This document shows positions 27,175 through 36,453 of a stretch of 64,000 bases of DNA, piece after piece (positions within the stretch are counted from its first letter, which is position 1; each line of letters starts with the position of its first letter). A program made the position numbers and the translations under genes. The notes beneath the pieces were generated by a model. That model ran no database searches. It was not told the origin of the DNA and saw only the letters and a list, made by a program, of their open reading frames with translations. The stretch covers positions 62,001 to 126,000 of the forward strand of contig JANQQE010000021.1 in assembly GCA_028285105.1 (NCBI GenBank), read 5' to 3'. Origin of the DNA: Alphaproteobacteria bacterium (GTDB lineage Bacteria > Planctomycetota > Phycisphaerae > UBA1845).

Positions 27175-28084
27175 TATTCAGAGCGCCTTAAGTTCAAACG
27201 TAGCAATGCGCCAATGCCGTCATTCCCGCGCAGGGACATTATGCACGGATATCACGCAGCTTCAATACGTTAAGAGCTTGCGTTCCAAGTTGCTGCACGG
27301 ACATATTCGACGGACGACTATGTTGACTTGCTGAAAAAATGTCGCTGAGCGTCGGGTATTCTCAAGTATTCACAATCGTCAGCATCCATCTCCATGCATA
27401 ACGTCCGCAAGCGGGAATCCAGGTGAGAGCGAAGTCGATCTGGGTGAATGCTGGATTCCCCTGCGGCGCCGGGATGACGAAGAAACGCTACGCTTGAATT
27501 AGAATTGCCATGGTCTGCGCAAAAGTACTCGAGTGAATCGGGTTACAAGTCGCGCGAGCCAACCCACCTGCTTGGGGATTTGGCGATTGGCCAATCTGAC
27601 TACCGCATCGGTTGGAGATCAATTACGCATAGAAAAGGCCTTCAAGCCGTGTTTGATAGCGTCTTGAAAACGCTATTTACACTGGCAAGGAGGCCTGATC
27701 GTGCCTGGTCGCTACCGCACGTCCCTTGGTTTTCTTGAGCCTTGGTTTTCTTGTGTTATACCGACCAAAAAATGTCAGCCGACTCTCAAGGTGATCGGCG
27801 TACTCTTCACGCTGGTTTCTCCGGCGACATCTTGCACAGCCAGCGCGCATGGTCGCAGTACGAGCATGCGTCATGCGTGCAACGAAATATTGTCTACACT
27901 TAAACCATATTGCGAGTTAACCAACCCTTCATCGAATCGTCCAAACACGTCTCTCAGTAATCCCAAATCAAATACTGATAAGGGAACAAAACGCGCTGAT
28001 GACGCGATCATCGTGTTGAACCAAACGAAATGCTCATTCGAATTATAATTGAGAATCACCACCGGCCATCATGAAACGATCGGG
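27175..28084. other. Gene-poor gap with interrupted repeat
   Basis: I see no supportable gene. The left part holds a split dRS3-like element (27211-27236 and 27402-27497). A 14-base direct repeat, CCTTGGTTTTCTTG, occurs twice at about 27725-27752. The small frames here have no ribosome site and atypical composition. Confidence 0.6.
27211..27497. repeat. dRS3-like element, copy 5, interrupted by about 170 bases
   Basis: The left end CCAATGCCGTCATTCCCGCG at 27211-27230 equals the left flank of copy 4. The rest of the unit (AGCGGGAATCCAGG, GCGAAGTCG, GGTGAATGCTGGATTCC, GGGATGACG, AAACGCTACGCTTG) resumes only at about 27408 and runs to 27497. The intervening segment is unrelated to copy 4 and looks inserted into the palindrome loop. 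Confidence 0.6.
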
Positions 28085-28600
28085 CTAGAATTCTTCGACA
28101 AGATTGCCACGAATTTCTCCGGCTGGGTTGGCGTCGGTGTGGAGGTTCACATAGATGTCTCCCGCACGAATGTTCGCAACATCCTGAGCCGTCAAATTCC
28201 AAACACCCTGCACCGTGACTCCGCCGTTGCCATCGTTATTAACCTCTTCCGAAAAACCGAAAACAACCCCGCCTGATCCTTCAGCTCCGTTGTCGGACAA
28301 GTGGAAGTGGGCACCGTTGACGTCGCCCGATAGACCCGAGGCAGTGATATCGTAAGTCAGCTGCGTTTCGTCGTCGTTGAGCTCAAATTTGCCCGTACCC
28401 GTTGCGTCCGTTTGGACCGGATCGGGGCGCTCTGCAGCACCTGAGAGGTCCGCGGCAAACGACTTGGCCTGGTCATTATCGTTATCGTTACCGTTGTTGT
28501 TGCCGTTGTTATTCCCATTGTTATCTCCGTCAGGAATAATGTCGCACCCAGCCGATCCGACCAACAACCCAATCATCAACATTGTCAAAATTGCACGCAT
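28085..28600 (-). CDS. CHRD-domain lipoprotein
   Basis: The product is 171 residues from the ATG at 28600, which has AAGGAG 9 bases upstream. A signal peptide ends in the lipobox VGSAGC (Cys near residue 19), followed by a low-complexity linker of repeated Asn-Asn-Gly and Asp-Asn units. The rest is one CHRD domain: FAADLSGAAE, TGTGKFELNDDETQLTYDI, GAHFHL, GDIYVNLHTDANPAGEIRG. CHRD domains are found in secreted and surface proteins of unknown role, often with Cu/Zn superoxide-dismutase-like neighbours. No function is assigned. Confidence 0.9.
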   Translation of the reverse strand: MRAILTMLMIGLLVGSAGCDIIPDGDNNGNNNGNNNGNDNDNDQAKSFAADLSGAAERPDPVQTDATGTGKFELNDDETQLTYDITASGLSGDVNGAHFHLSDNGAEGSGGVVFGFSEEVNNDGNGGVTVQGVWNLTAQDVANIRAGDIYVNLHTDANPAGEIRGNLVEEF

Positions 28601-28883
28601 CGTATCTTTCTCCTTAAAGACAAAAGTGAATTCACAACAGATCAATGTCGCACGAACCACCGCATCTTGCAAACGGATTCTCAAAAAAGACCGGCACGTG
28701 ACCTGCCCCCAAGCACAGAACCACGAATCATATTGAATCGTCCCCATCACCTGAATCAAACGCATCTGATGGCTTTGGCGTGGCGCAAATTCAGTCTAGT
28801 AACTTTTGCGGAGTAATCTTAATGCGAGCGACGTTTGCTTACGCGGCGTAGCTGCTGGGAATTCGAATCTATTGATTCTGGCG

Positions 28884-29465
28884 CTACGCTTTGGTTTTGG
28901 GCAACGAACCGACGGCGTCTGCCAGCGAGGACATGGAAGCGGCTAACAGTACGACGTCTTTGAGCAGGAATTGTCCTGGAACCACTGAAATCGCAGGAAA
29001 ACCGCCCGCCGAGGCTTCGCCCACTCCGGGCGTGGTGATCATGAATCCAAGCGTGGTCAGAAACATCCCGACGGCAGCCGCGGCTCCGATGACCGCACCG
29101 CGCGGCCAAATTGATTTGCATCCGATTAGAATTGCGATCACCAATTCACCAGCACCCAGCGCCGCCGCAAACTGTCGCTGTGTCAGAAAATTGTACGCCC
29201 AACTCATCAACGGACTGTTGTCCACGAGTCCGGAGATACCTTCAGCTTCGTAGGCGGTAAACTTCATCGCACCAATCCACCCAATCACCAACACCAACCC
29301 GTATCGCAGCCCCCATCGGCTTACGCGATCCAACTCGCTCGCGAGTTCTGAGGGCACGACCGACGAATTCGATTCATTCGCACCACCAACCTCAAGCACC
29401 ACCCGACCGCATTCTGCATCCGGGTCATCAATAGGCGTTGCAGATTCGACTTCGCCAGCATTCAT
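28884..29465 (-). CDS. DUF417 (RclC/YkgB-like) membrane protein
   Basis: The product is 193 residues with a 40-residue acidic cytoplasmic N-terminus and four helices. The segments RYGLVLVIGWIGAMKFTAYE, LVDNSPLMSW, AVGMFLTTLGFMITTPGV and GQFLLKDVVLLAAS match the DUF417 family, whose E. coli member RclC belongs to a reactive-chlorine resistance system. GGAG lies 9 bases before the ATG. A YHS-domain gene lies upstream and a CHRD gene downstream on the same strand. A stress role is inference from RclC. Confidence 0.88.
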   Translation of the reverse strand: MNAGEVESATPIDDPDAECGRVVLEVGGANESNSSVVPSELASELDRVSRWGLRYGLVLVIGWIGAMKFTAYEAEGISGLVDNSPLMSWAYNFLTQRQFAAALGAGELVIAILIGCKSIWPRGAVIGAAAAVGMFLTTLGFMITTPGVGEASAGGFPAISVVPGQFLLKDVVLLAASMSSLADAVGSLPKTKA

Positions 29466-29613
29466 AACTTCCGCTCCAATTGAAAAACCGTGATCGATTG
29501 AAGATATTTAGCTTCGACCTTCATGAATACCGCTGCGCTTGATCCCGGGGCTGCGGCGGATCGGAACTGCCCGAGTCCGCCGCCCGTAGCACCGGGGTTT
29601 GAAGGAGGAGAGC

Positions 29614-30117
29614 CTACTTGGAAACTTTTTTCCAGTGGGCATCGGCTTTGGCGATCAGTTCAGACTTATTGCCGTCGTTCCAGAGTTGGAGCGCATCGAC
29701 GTTTTGATTCTTGAGAAAGAGCATCAGGCGACCATCGACGATTTTGAAATTGGTCGGATCGACAGGAAACTTGTCATTGACAGCCATCCCGAATGCGCAC
29801 CAACCGCCATATGCCGGCAAGTACTTCTGCGGAGATTCATCAAACATCTTTCGGGCGTCGGCAGAGACGAAGTAGTACGTCACGCCATTGTGCGTCGAAG
29901 CGAACTCGCGCTTTCCTTTAACCGGCTTGTTCACCGCGAAGTACGCCACCGGGCAATAACCTTCGAGGGCGACCCCGGTGCTGGGCAGGTTGAAACTGTG
30001 CAGGTAGGCCCGCGAGGTTTGCTCCATGTCCGTTGCGGGTTTGTCAGCCATCGCCGAGACCGCAAAGACCGCACTCAATACCGTGAGAAATCCGGTGGCT
30101 ACGATACACTGATTCAT
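29614..30117 (-). CDS. Secreted YHS-domain protein
   Basis: The product is 167 residues from the ATG at 30117, preceded by AAGGAG. A signal peptide (MNQCIVATGFLTVLSAVFAV, cleavage after SAMA) is followed by the YHS domain: VALEGYCPVAYF, then HNGVTYYFVSADARKMFDESPQKYLPAYGGWCAFGMA. YHS domains occur in metal-handling proteins and the conserved Cys residues here fit copper or other heavy-metal binding, though no metal is proved. It is transcribed away from the ECF sigma gene. Confidence 0.88.
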   Translation of the reverse strand: MNQCIVATGFLTVLSAVFAVSAMADKPATDMEQTSRAYLHSFNLPSTGVALEGYCPVAYFAVNKPVKGKREFASTHNGVTYYFVSADARKMFDESPQKYLPAYGGWCAFGMAVNDKFPVDPTNFKIVDGRLMLFLKNQNVDALQLWNDGNKSELIAKADAHWKKVSK

Positions 30118-30361
30118 CTGTTTTCTCCTTGAAATAAGGTCATTTCCATCCGATTCGTCTGACTGCATCGCCAACGCGGCGACGTTCGTTCGCTTGATGA
30201 GACGCGGTCACTTTCAAATCTCTTACCCCTGCCGAAAAATAAAATTAGAATTGGCCGATTCGCATCTCGGGCGGTCATAATCGACATATTGCGAGGCCAA
30301 GCGTAAGGTTCTGTTGGCTGGGCGCGTCTAAGGTGGTGTCACGGATCAGGAGTCGTTGACG

Positions 30362-30952
30362 TTGGCTGTTGAAACGGACTGGATTGAACGACTAAACGGT
30401 GAACCGACGGCGCGAGATGCGGCATTGGCCGACCTGCGCGAATTGCTGCGTACGAAATTGCGTCATGCGTTCTCCAGTTCGGGCGATGCTTTTGTTGAAG
30501 ACATTGCCCAGGATGCGCTTTTGAAGATTCACACGAGCCTCGACGCATTTGAAGGCCGCAGCAAGTTTACGACCTGGGCGCTGACCATCGCCGTCCGCGT
30601 CGGATACACCGAACTTCGTCGAATGCGATGGAAAGACGTGTCGCTCGATCAACTGACAGGAAACGCCAACGCCGTCGATGCAAGCCGAACCGATTCGCAA
30701 AACGAACCCGTCGCGTCGGCGGCCCGAAAGCAGCTCGTTGACGACATCCACGCGATCATCGAGGAGAAGCTGACACAAAAGCAACGCGACGTATTGCAAG
30801 CGGAGTTGTCCGGCATGCCACAAGAAGAGATTGGCCGACGGTTGGGATCCAATCGAAATGCGATCTACAAATTAACGCACGACGCCCGCAAGAAGCTCAA
30901 GAAGGAATTGGAGCAACGCGGTTATTCGCAGGAAGATTTAGAACCGGGCTAA
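30362..30952 (+). CDS. ECF-type RNA polymerase sigma factor
   Basis: The product is about 196 residues. Region 2 shows DAFVEDIAQDALLKIHTSLD and FEGRSKFTTWALTIAVRVGYTELRR; region 4 shows KQRDVLQAELSGMPQEEIGRRLGSNRNAIYKLTHDARKKL. Two TTG codons, at 30356 and 30362, are possible starts; AGGAG at 30348-30352 is well spaced only for the second. A gene for a zinc anti-sigma factor begins 8 bases after the stop, so the pair forms a standard ECF/anti-ECF unit. Target promoters are unknown. Confidence 0.9.
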   Translation: MAVETDWIERLNGEPTARDAALADLRELLRTKLRHAFSSSGDAFVEDIAQDALLKIHTSLDAFEGRSKFTTWALTIAVRVGYTELRRMRWKDVSLDQLTGNANAVDASRTDSQNEPVASAARKQLVDDIHAIIEEKLTQKQRDVLQAELSGMPQEEIGRRLGSNRNAIYKLTHDARKKLKKELEQRGYSQEDLEPG

Positions 30953-30960
30953 GAACGATC

Positions 30961-31191
30961 ATGGACCTTTCAAAAGAAAAAGTAGACGCACTGCTCGGCT
31001 TCCTGAAGCAGACCAAGGATCGCGAAGCAACGTGCGAAGACTGCCTAACCGCTATGGCCGAGTTCGCCGAAAAGCACCTCGAAGGCAAGTCCATCCCCGA
31101 AAGCCTCAAAGCCATCGAAGATCACCTCGAATTTTGCGGCGAATGCAAAGAAGAATTCGAAGCGCTGCTGGCGACCTTGCGCGAACTTTGA
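30961..31191 (+). CDS. Soluble zinc-binding anti-sigma factor (ZAS type)
   Basis: A 76-residue protein with CxxC near residue 25 (ATCEDCLTAM) and the ZAS signature H-x3-C-x2-C (DHLEFCGEC) near residue 57. There is no transmembrane segment, so it would act in the cytoplasm like redox-sensing ZAS proteins rather than receive an extracytoplasmic signal. It follows the ECF sigma gene by 8 bases, which supports the partner assignment. Confidence 0.82.
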   Translation: MDLSKEKVDALLGFLKQTKDREATCEDCLTAMAEFAEKHLEGKSIPESLKAIEDHLEFCGECKEEFEALLATLREL

Positions 31192-31284
31192 ATACTGACG
31201 AATCAGCCGAATTGTCCGACGTGGTTGGCAGACTTAACCAATATCAAACAAATAACGCTGCAGAAATTTTCGGTAGTGTCAGAA

Positions 31285-31716
31285 ATGGCTCACTTCCTAA
31301 TTCCGGCCCTGTTTGTATGCCTTCTCTTTTCAGGTCCAATCTGGGGTCTGTTTGTACTCAGCAAGTCCGATCCACAGTTCAGACGCCATGACTATGTGCG
31401 ATTGGCCGGAGCCTACTATTTGCTAACGGCCGCCCTAGCAGTCGCAATCTATTTCGCCATTCAATACGAAGTTGAACTGGTCGCACTACCGCTTGTGATT
31501 GCCATCGTTATCTTAGGCGCGGCAAGCCCCGCCTTGCTCATGTTTGCAATCGAACTAACCCAGCCGAAAAACAACGATCTCCCGACTTGCGAGGTATGTG
31601 GGTATTGCCTCATAGGTAACGAGAGTGGTACATGCCCAGAGTGCGGTGAACAAATAACGTCTACCGATGGCTACTCGCCACGGGCTAATCCGACTGAGTC
31701 ACGCCATAGTCTTTGA
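31285..31716 (+). CDS. Three-helix membrane protein with C-terminal zinc ribbon
   Basis: The product is 143 residues from the ATG at 31285. Three hydrophobic helices are followed by a zinc ribbon CEVCGYCLIGNESGTCPECG near residues 112-131. This ribbon form (CxxCGYxLxG...CPECG) is common in planctomycete membrane proteins of unknown role, and another occurs at 60156-60698. The end overlaps the convergent response-regulator gene by 32 bases. Confidence 0.78.
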   Translation: MAHFLIPALFVCLLFSGPIWGLFVLSKSDPQFRRHDYVRLAGAYYLLTAALAVAIYFAIQYEVELVALPLVIAIVILGAASPALLMFAIELTQPKNNDLPTCEVCGYCLIGNESGTCPECGEQITSTDGYSPRANPTESRHSL

Positions 31717-33070
31717 GCTTTCGATACAGCGTCCTTGCGCCGATTTTTAGAATCTTGGCGGCTTTTTCTCGGTTTCCGCCGGTTAGCTTTAACGTGTTTA
31801 AGATGTGGAGGCGTTCGACGTCGGCCATGCTCATACCCAGTAGACTTGGGTTGTTGACCGGAACGATGTCCGTTGTGGTTCGCAGCGTTTCGGGCAAGTC
31901 GGCTGACTCGAGCATTTCGCCTTCGGATTCGATCACCATCTGTTCGATGACGCTGCGCAGTTCACGAACATTGCCCCGCCACGTATGATTCGTCAACCGG
32001 CGCATCACTTCCGTTGAGATGTCCTTCTCTTCAAAATCGTTTTCGCGGCAGAACTCTTCGACAAAATGCTTCGCGAGAATCGGGATGTCTTCGCGCCGTT
32101 GTCGAAGCGGTGGCAGGCGGATCGCGCCCTGTGCGTGCAATCGATAAAACAAATCCTCGCGAAACGTTTGTTCATCGACCATCTCTCGAAGGTTGCGGTG
32201 GGTGGCCGCCACGAAGCGCACATCGACGAACAGCGTATCGGTGCTGCCCACGCGCTGCACTTCGCCCGACTCCAAGGTACGCAACAGCTTCGCCTGCATA
32301 CCAAGCGGCATGTCGCCAATCTCATCAAGAAAAAGCGTCCCACCGTCAGCGGCTTCCAGGATACCTTTCTTGTCGGAGATCGCTCCGGTAAACGCACCCT
32401 TCACATGCCCGAACAATTCGCTTTCCAAGAGCGACTCGCTCAGCGCCGCGCAGTTGATCACTTTGAAGGTCTTGCCTGCACGTTTCGAATTGGCGTGCAA
32501 GGCCTGCGCAACGAGTTCCTTGCCCGTTCCCGACTCGCCGAAAATCAAAACCGTACTCTTGCTTTTGGCCAGTTTTTGAATTCGGCGAATCTCTTTCGCG
32601 AGCGCTGCACTCGTCCCGATGATGCCTTCGTAGTTGAACGCTTTTTCGATCTGGTCGCGCATCGCCTTCGAATCGCGGGCGGAGATCGCCTCCTCAGCCG
32701 CCTTATTCACCTTCTCGCGGATGGCCTCGATGTCGATGGGTTTGATCAGATAGTCGTATGCTGGCGTGGGGTTCTCGGGACCAAGGGCATCGCGAACGAG
32801 CTGCTCGCTGCCGAACGCGGTCATCAGAATAACCTGCGTATGCGGAGAGATTTCCTTGGTCTGTTTGAGGACGTCCATCCCGTTGAGCGCCCCGCCAAGT
32901 TTGTAATCGGTGATGATGACATCGGGCGGCCGGGTGCTGACGCTGGCAATCGCGTCGGCGCCGCTGGCGACAACTTTGCAGGCGTGTCCTTCGCGCTTCA
33001 ACCCTTCAGCGATGGCCTCGCCGTGGGCAGTGTCGTCTTCAACGATGAGTACAAAAGCAGTGGCGGCCAT
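31685..33070 (-). CDS. NtrC-family sigma-54-dependent response regulator
   Basis: The product is 461 residues from the ATG at 33070. The receiver domain (residues 4-125) has the phospho-acceptor aspartate in DVIITDYKLGG. The AAA+ domain has Walker A GESGTGKELVAQAL, the sigma-54 contact loop GAFTGA, and Walker B GGTLFLDEIGDMP. The C-terminal Fis-type helix-turn-helix is GNREKAAKILKIGARTLYRKL. It activates sigma-54 promoters when phosphorylated. The cognate histidine kinase gene ends 52 bases upstream. The open frame reaches 33229, but the extra N-terminal part is not receiver-like. Confidence 0.95.
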   Translation of the reverse strand: MAATAFVLIVEDDTAHGEAIAEGLKREGHACKVVASGADAIASVSTRPPDVIITDYKLGGALNGMDVLKQTKEISPHTQVILMTAFGSEQLVRDALGPENPTPAYDYLIKPIDIEAIREKVNKAAEEAISARDSKAMRDQIEKAFNYEGIIGTSAALAKEIRRIQKLAKSKSTVLIFGESGTGKELVAQALHANSKRAGKTFKVINCAALSESLLESELFGHVKGAFTGAISDKKGILEAADGGTLFLDEIGDMPLGMQAKLLRTLESGEVQRVGSTDTLFVDVRFVAATHRNLREMVDEQTFREDLFYRLHAQGAIRLPPLRQRREDIPILAKHFVEEFCRENDFEEKDISTEVMRRLTNHTWRGNVRELRSVIEQMVIESEGEMLESADLPETLRTTTDIVPVNNPSLLGMSMADVERLHILNTLKLTGGNREKAAKILKIGARTLYRKLKDYGVTQSD

Positions 33071-33122
33071 GATGGGTGGTATTCTATCGCACTGGGCGCG
33101 ATCGTCACCCCAACTGCCAAGG

Positions 33123-33851
33123 TCATCCCATTGATCTGGGCTTCTCAGCCACCAGCGGAAGTCGGATGATAAATGTGGTACCGGATCCGGACTTTGATGT
33201 GACCTCGATTTTCCCACCGTGAGCTGCAACGATTCGACCCGTGGTGGAAAGTCCGAGACCGCTGCCCATCGGCTTTGTCGAGTAGAATGCCTGCATGGCT
33301 TTCGACAACACTTCCTCGCTCATCCCTTCACCGTCATCGCTCACTTCCACAGTCGCCCAGGTGCCTTCCAGCCCCAGTTCTTCGACAGTCAAATGCATCG
33401 AGATTTCGCCGCCATCAGGTGTCGCTTGGCGGGCGTTGATCAGGAGATTCAAAAGCGCCTGGCGAAAGATTTCCGCATCGACAGAAACGAGCAACGGATG
33501 GGGATGTTCGTACGCGACGAGGCGAATTCCGTCGCGATCGGCTTCCGGCGCGTAGAACTCCACCAATCGAGAAACAATGCCATTGAGGTCAGCCACCGTG
33601 CGCTTCAGCGTGACCGGTTTGACGAGCAGCAGAAACTCATCGAGCATCCGCTGAAGTCGCTCAGCTTCCCCCCGCGTCATGGCAATGCGCTGGCGGGCTC
33701 GGCGCATCGTGTCTGCCGTCGGCGATTCGTCCTCTGCAAAGTCCTCTTCCAGCAGCTTAAGGTTCAACAGCAACGTGGAAAGCGGGTTGCGAATCTCATG
33801 AGCGAGACCGCCGGCGATCATTGAGATTTCGACAACGCGATCGTCAGCCAT
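33123..33851 (-). CDS. Soluble histidine kinase lacking a sensor domain
   Basis: The product is 242 residues with no transmembrane helix. The H-box GGLAHEIRNPLS lies near residue 18, followed by the N-box (ALLNLLINARQAT), the G1 box (VSDDGEGMSEE) and G2 (GSGLGLSTTGRIV). With only about 10 residues before the dimerisation helix it has no recognisable sensor, so its input must come from a partner protein or cytoplasmic state, as for NtrB. It precedes the sigma-54 regulator by 52 bases. GAGGAG lies very close to the ATG. Confidence 0.93.
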   Translation of the reverse strand: MADDRVVEISMIAGGLAHEIRNPLSTLLLNLKLLEEDFAEDESPTADTMRRARQRIAMTRGEAERLQRMLDEFLLLVKPVTLKRTVADLNGIVSRLVEFYAPEADRDGIRLVAYEHPHPLLVSVDAEIFRQALLNLLINARQATPDGGEISMHLTVEELGLEGTWATVEVSDDGEGMSEEVLSKAMQAFYSTKPMGSGLGLSTTGRIVAAHGGKIEVTSKSGSGTTFIIRLPLVAEKPRSMG

Positions 33852-33885
33852 GACTCCTCACACCGCATACACACGGATGGTGGAC

Positions 33886-33934
33886 AAAAAACGGTGGCCC
33901 TACAAATCAAAGTAGGGCCACCGTTTTGATTTTG
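33886..33934 (-). terminator. Rho-independent terminator downstream of pnp
   Basis: A perfect 16-bp stem (AAAACGGTGGCCCTAC at 33888-33903 with its complement at 33912-33927) has an 8-base loop. On the minus strand it is followed by a run of T (CCGTTTTTTG). It lies 24 bases beyond the pnp stop and before the kinase gene, so it separates the two transcription units. The T on the other side would also allow function in the opposite direction. Confidence 0.88.
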
Positions 33935-33957
33935 CAATCTACGTTCCTACCAAAAGC

Positions 33958-36075
33958 CTACGAAGTGCTGTCAGCCGTCTCCTGCTTCTCTTCAAGCATA
34001 ACCGCTTTCGCCGACAGTTTGACGCGACCTTGATTATCCACCGCGATCACCTTGACCTTCAGCGGATCGCCAACCTTGCAGACATCGGCAACGTTGCGCA
34101 CGTAGTCGGTGGACAGTTCGCTCACATGGCACAAGCCATCTTGCCCCGGAGCAATTTCAACAAACGCACCGAAGTCCTTCACGCTTGTGACCGTACCCGA
34201 ATAGACCGTACCGACCTTGATGCTTTCGGTGACAGCTTCGATCATGCTGCGGGCACCTTCCGCACCAGCCAGGTCCATGCACGAAATCGTGATGGTTCCA
34301 TCGTCGTCGATTTCGATCTTCGCGCCAGTGTTGGCTTCGATGGCTTTGATCCCTTTACCACCTGGTCCAATGACCTTTCCGATGCGTTCCGGATTGATCT
34401 TGATCGACAAAATTCGCGGAGCGTACTTGCTCGTTTCTTTGCGCGGTTCCGGAAGCGTCGCCAGCATTTTCTCAAGGATTTCCAGTCGAGCGCTCTTTGC
34501 AATCTCCAACGCTTCCTTCACGATGTCGATGCTCAGCGAGCGATCCTTCAAATCCACCTGAATCGCGGTGATACCGCGCTGCGTGCCTGCGACCTTGAAG
34601 TCCATATCGCCGAAGTGATCTTCTTCGCCAAGAATATCGACGATCAACTTACGACGGGTGTCATCGTGGAATCCGCCGACCGAAATGCCTGCGACTGGCT
34701 GGGTAAGCGGCACACCCGCATCCATCAATGCCAACGTTCCACCGCAGATCGACGCCATCGAACTCGAACCGTTCGATTCGAGAATTTCCGACACGATGCG
34801 AACTGTATAGGGGAAGTCTTCAGGTGAAGGCAGCACCATTTCAATCGCCTTCTCAGCCAGATTTCCGTGACCGATCTCGCGACGCGACACCGCACCGAGG
34901 CGACGCACTTCACCGACGCAGAACGGTGGGAAGTTATAATGCAGCATAAACTTCTTGCTGTATTCCGGCATTAGCCCGTCGATGAACTGCTCGTCGCGAA
35001 CCGTACCAAGCGTAACGACGGCCATCGATTGCGTTTCACCGCGGGTGAAAACTGCCGACCCGTGCGTTCGCGGCAGGACGCCCACTTCGCAGGTCAGCTC
35101 GCGAAGGTCAGTCAGGCCTCTACCATCCGCGCGAATACCGGTGTCGAGTACCATGGCAGCCACCACTTCGCCCTCAATTTCATCGATGACGTTGCGGACG
35201 GTGTTGCGGTCGAACTCAAGATCCTCAGCCCCTTCAGGACATTCCTGATCGAGCGTTTCGGAATAGACAGCCGTAACGGCTTCGTAGCGATCCTGCTTCG
35301 ACGAAATCTCTTTCGCCTTGCGAAGCGGGCCAGCCACTTTCTCGCGCAACCGATCTTTGAGGGCGTCGGTCGATGGCGGCGGGGTCCACTTCTTCTCTTT
35401 ACCGCACTGCTTGACCAGATCGCTGACGCAGTCGCAGATGGTTTTGATTTCTTTATGAGCGACTTCGACGGCTTCCACAACATCGGCCTCGGCAATTTCA
35501 AACCCACCAAGTTCGATCATGTTGACGGCTTCCGAGTGACCGGACACGACCAATTCCAAATCGCTCTGGTCCATTTGCTCAAGCGTCGGCAGCACGACGA
35601 ACTTGCCGTCGACACGTCCGACACGAACGGCCCCGGTCGGACCTTCAAACGGAATCTCCGAAATCGAAAGGGCAGCCGACGCACCGATCATCGCCAGCAT
35701 ATCCGGATCGTGTTCCTGATCGGTCGAAAGCACCATCGCCTGGATCATGACTTCGTTAATGAAACCCTTGGGAAACAACGGGCGGATCGGACGATCCATC
35801 AAACGCATGGTGAGAATTTCTTTGGTCGTCGGACGGGCTTCACGTTTGAAGAATCCGCCAGGGAACTTACCTGCCGCATAGGCTTTTTCGCGATAGTCGC
35901 AGGTCAGCGGGAAGAAATCGATTCCCGGACGCGGATCGGACGTCACGACAGCCACCATGACCACCGTCTCGCCATAGGTCACCATCACGGTGCCTGCCGC
36001 CTGCTTGGCCAACCAGCCCGTTTCCAACGTCAACGTTTTGCCGCCAACCGTACACTCTGAAGTGTATTTCTTCAT
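33958..36075 (-). CDS. pnp: Polynucleotide phosphorylase
   Basis: PNPase degrades RNA from the 3' end using phosphate and is part of RNA turnover complexes. The product is 705 residues from the ATG at 36075. Two RNase PH domains (residues about 10-140 and 310-540) flank a helical linker. The second carries FPPFCVGEVRRLGAVSRREIGHG and AGTQRGITAIQVDLK. KH (IGKVIGPGGKGIKAIEANTG) and S1 (GTVYSGTVTSVKDFGAFVEIAPGQ) domains close it. rpsO lies 370 bases upstream on the same strand, the usual bacterial order rpsO-pnp. Confidence 0.97.
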   Translation of the reverse strand: MKKYTSECTVGGKTLTLETGWLAKQAAGTVMVTYGETVVMVAVVTSDPRPGIDFFPLTCDYREKAYAAGKFPGGFFKREARPTTKEILTMRLMDRPIRPLFPKGFINEVMIQAMVLSTDQEHDPDMLAMIGASAALSISEIPFEGPTGAVRVGRVDGKFVVLPTLEQMDQSDLELVVSGHSEAVNMIELGGFEIAEADVVEAVEVAHKEIKTICDCVSDLVKQCGKEKKWTPPPSTDALKDRLREKVAGPLRKAKEISSKQDRYEAVTAVYSETLDQECPEGAEDLEFDRNTVRNVIDEIEGEVVAAMVLDTGIRADGRGLTDLRELTCEVGVLPRTHGSAVFTRGETQSMAVVTLGTVRDEQFIDGLMPEYSKKFMLHYNFPPFCVGEVRRLGAVSRREIGHGNLAEKAIEMVLPSPEDFPYTVRIVSEILESNGSSSMASICGGTLALMDAGVPLTQPVAGISVGGFHDDTRRKLIVDILGEEDHFGDMDFKVAGTQRGITAIQVDLKDRSLSIDIVKEALEIAKSARLEILEKMLATLPEPRKETSKYAPRILSIKINPERIGKVIGPGGKGIKAIEANTGAKIEIDDDGTITISCMDLAGAEGARSMIEAVTESIKVGTVYSGTVTSVKDFGAFVEIAPGQDGLCHVSELSTDYVRNVADVCKVGDPLKVKVIAVDNQGRVKLSAKAVMLEEKQETADSTS

Positions 36076-36084
36076 TACCGTCAC

Positions 36085-36453
36085 TCTTTTCCGTTACCGT
36101 CACAATATTTTTAGTCTGCAATTTCGCCTGCCAACACGACAGCCGTCACGACAAACCCAATTATTTTTGGCTGCTCAAATTCGCTTATGCAAACCGCTTC
36201 AGCCTATGTACAAAAAAAGGATGGGTCGCGCGAACGCAACTCATCCTCGCTATTTCTATTCGGATTTTCCGAACCAACCATCCAAGCCATCAACCCAACA
36301 CAACCGCCACCCTGCACTCAAAGTGCCATAACGTGACACCTATCGTTTGCGGCGAGTTCCGGGCTGAACTTGCATCGCCAGCCCCGCATCTGTTTCGTCA
36401 ACTTCTACAATTCGTCAATTTCAAAAGGCCTGCCGGCCTCAATTTCAGAAGGC
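36085..36453. other. rpsO-pnp intergenic region
   Basis: About 370 bases without a gene. In other bacteria this region carries an RNase III-cleaved leader by which pnp controls itself. I see AT-rich stretches near pnp but no hairpin I would defend as that site or as a terminator. Confidence 0.35.

Noticed and set aside
27505-27738. 77-codon plus-strand frame in the gap after the oxidase cluster
   Set aside because: No ribosome site, no recognisable fold and an unusual amino-acid mix; likely chance.
35029-36060. 343-codon open frame antisense to pnp; similar long antisense frames at 4443-5624 (gyrA), 16810-17841 (ppc), 32066-33169 and 56900-57928 (dnaK)
   Set aside because: Each lies wholly or mainly opposite a certain gene, has His/Arg-rich composition from reversed codons and no family match; they are products of codon bias.
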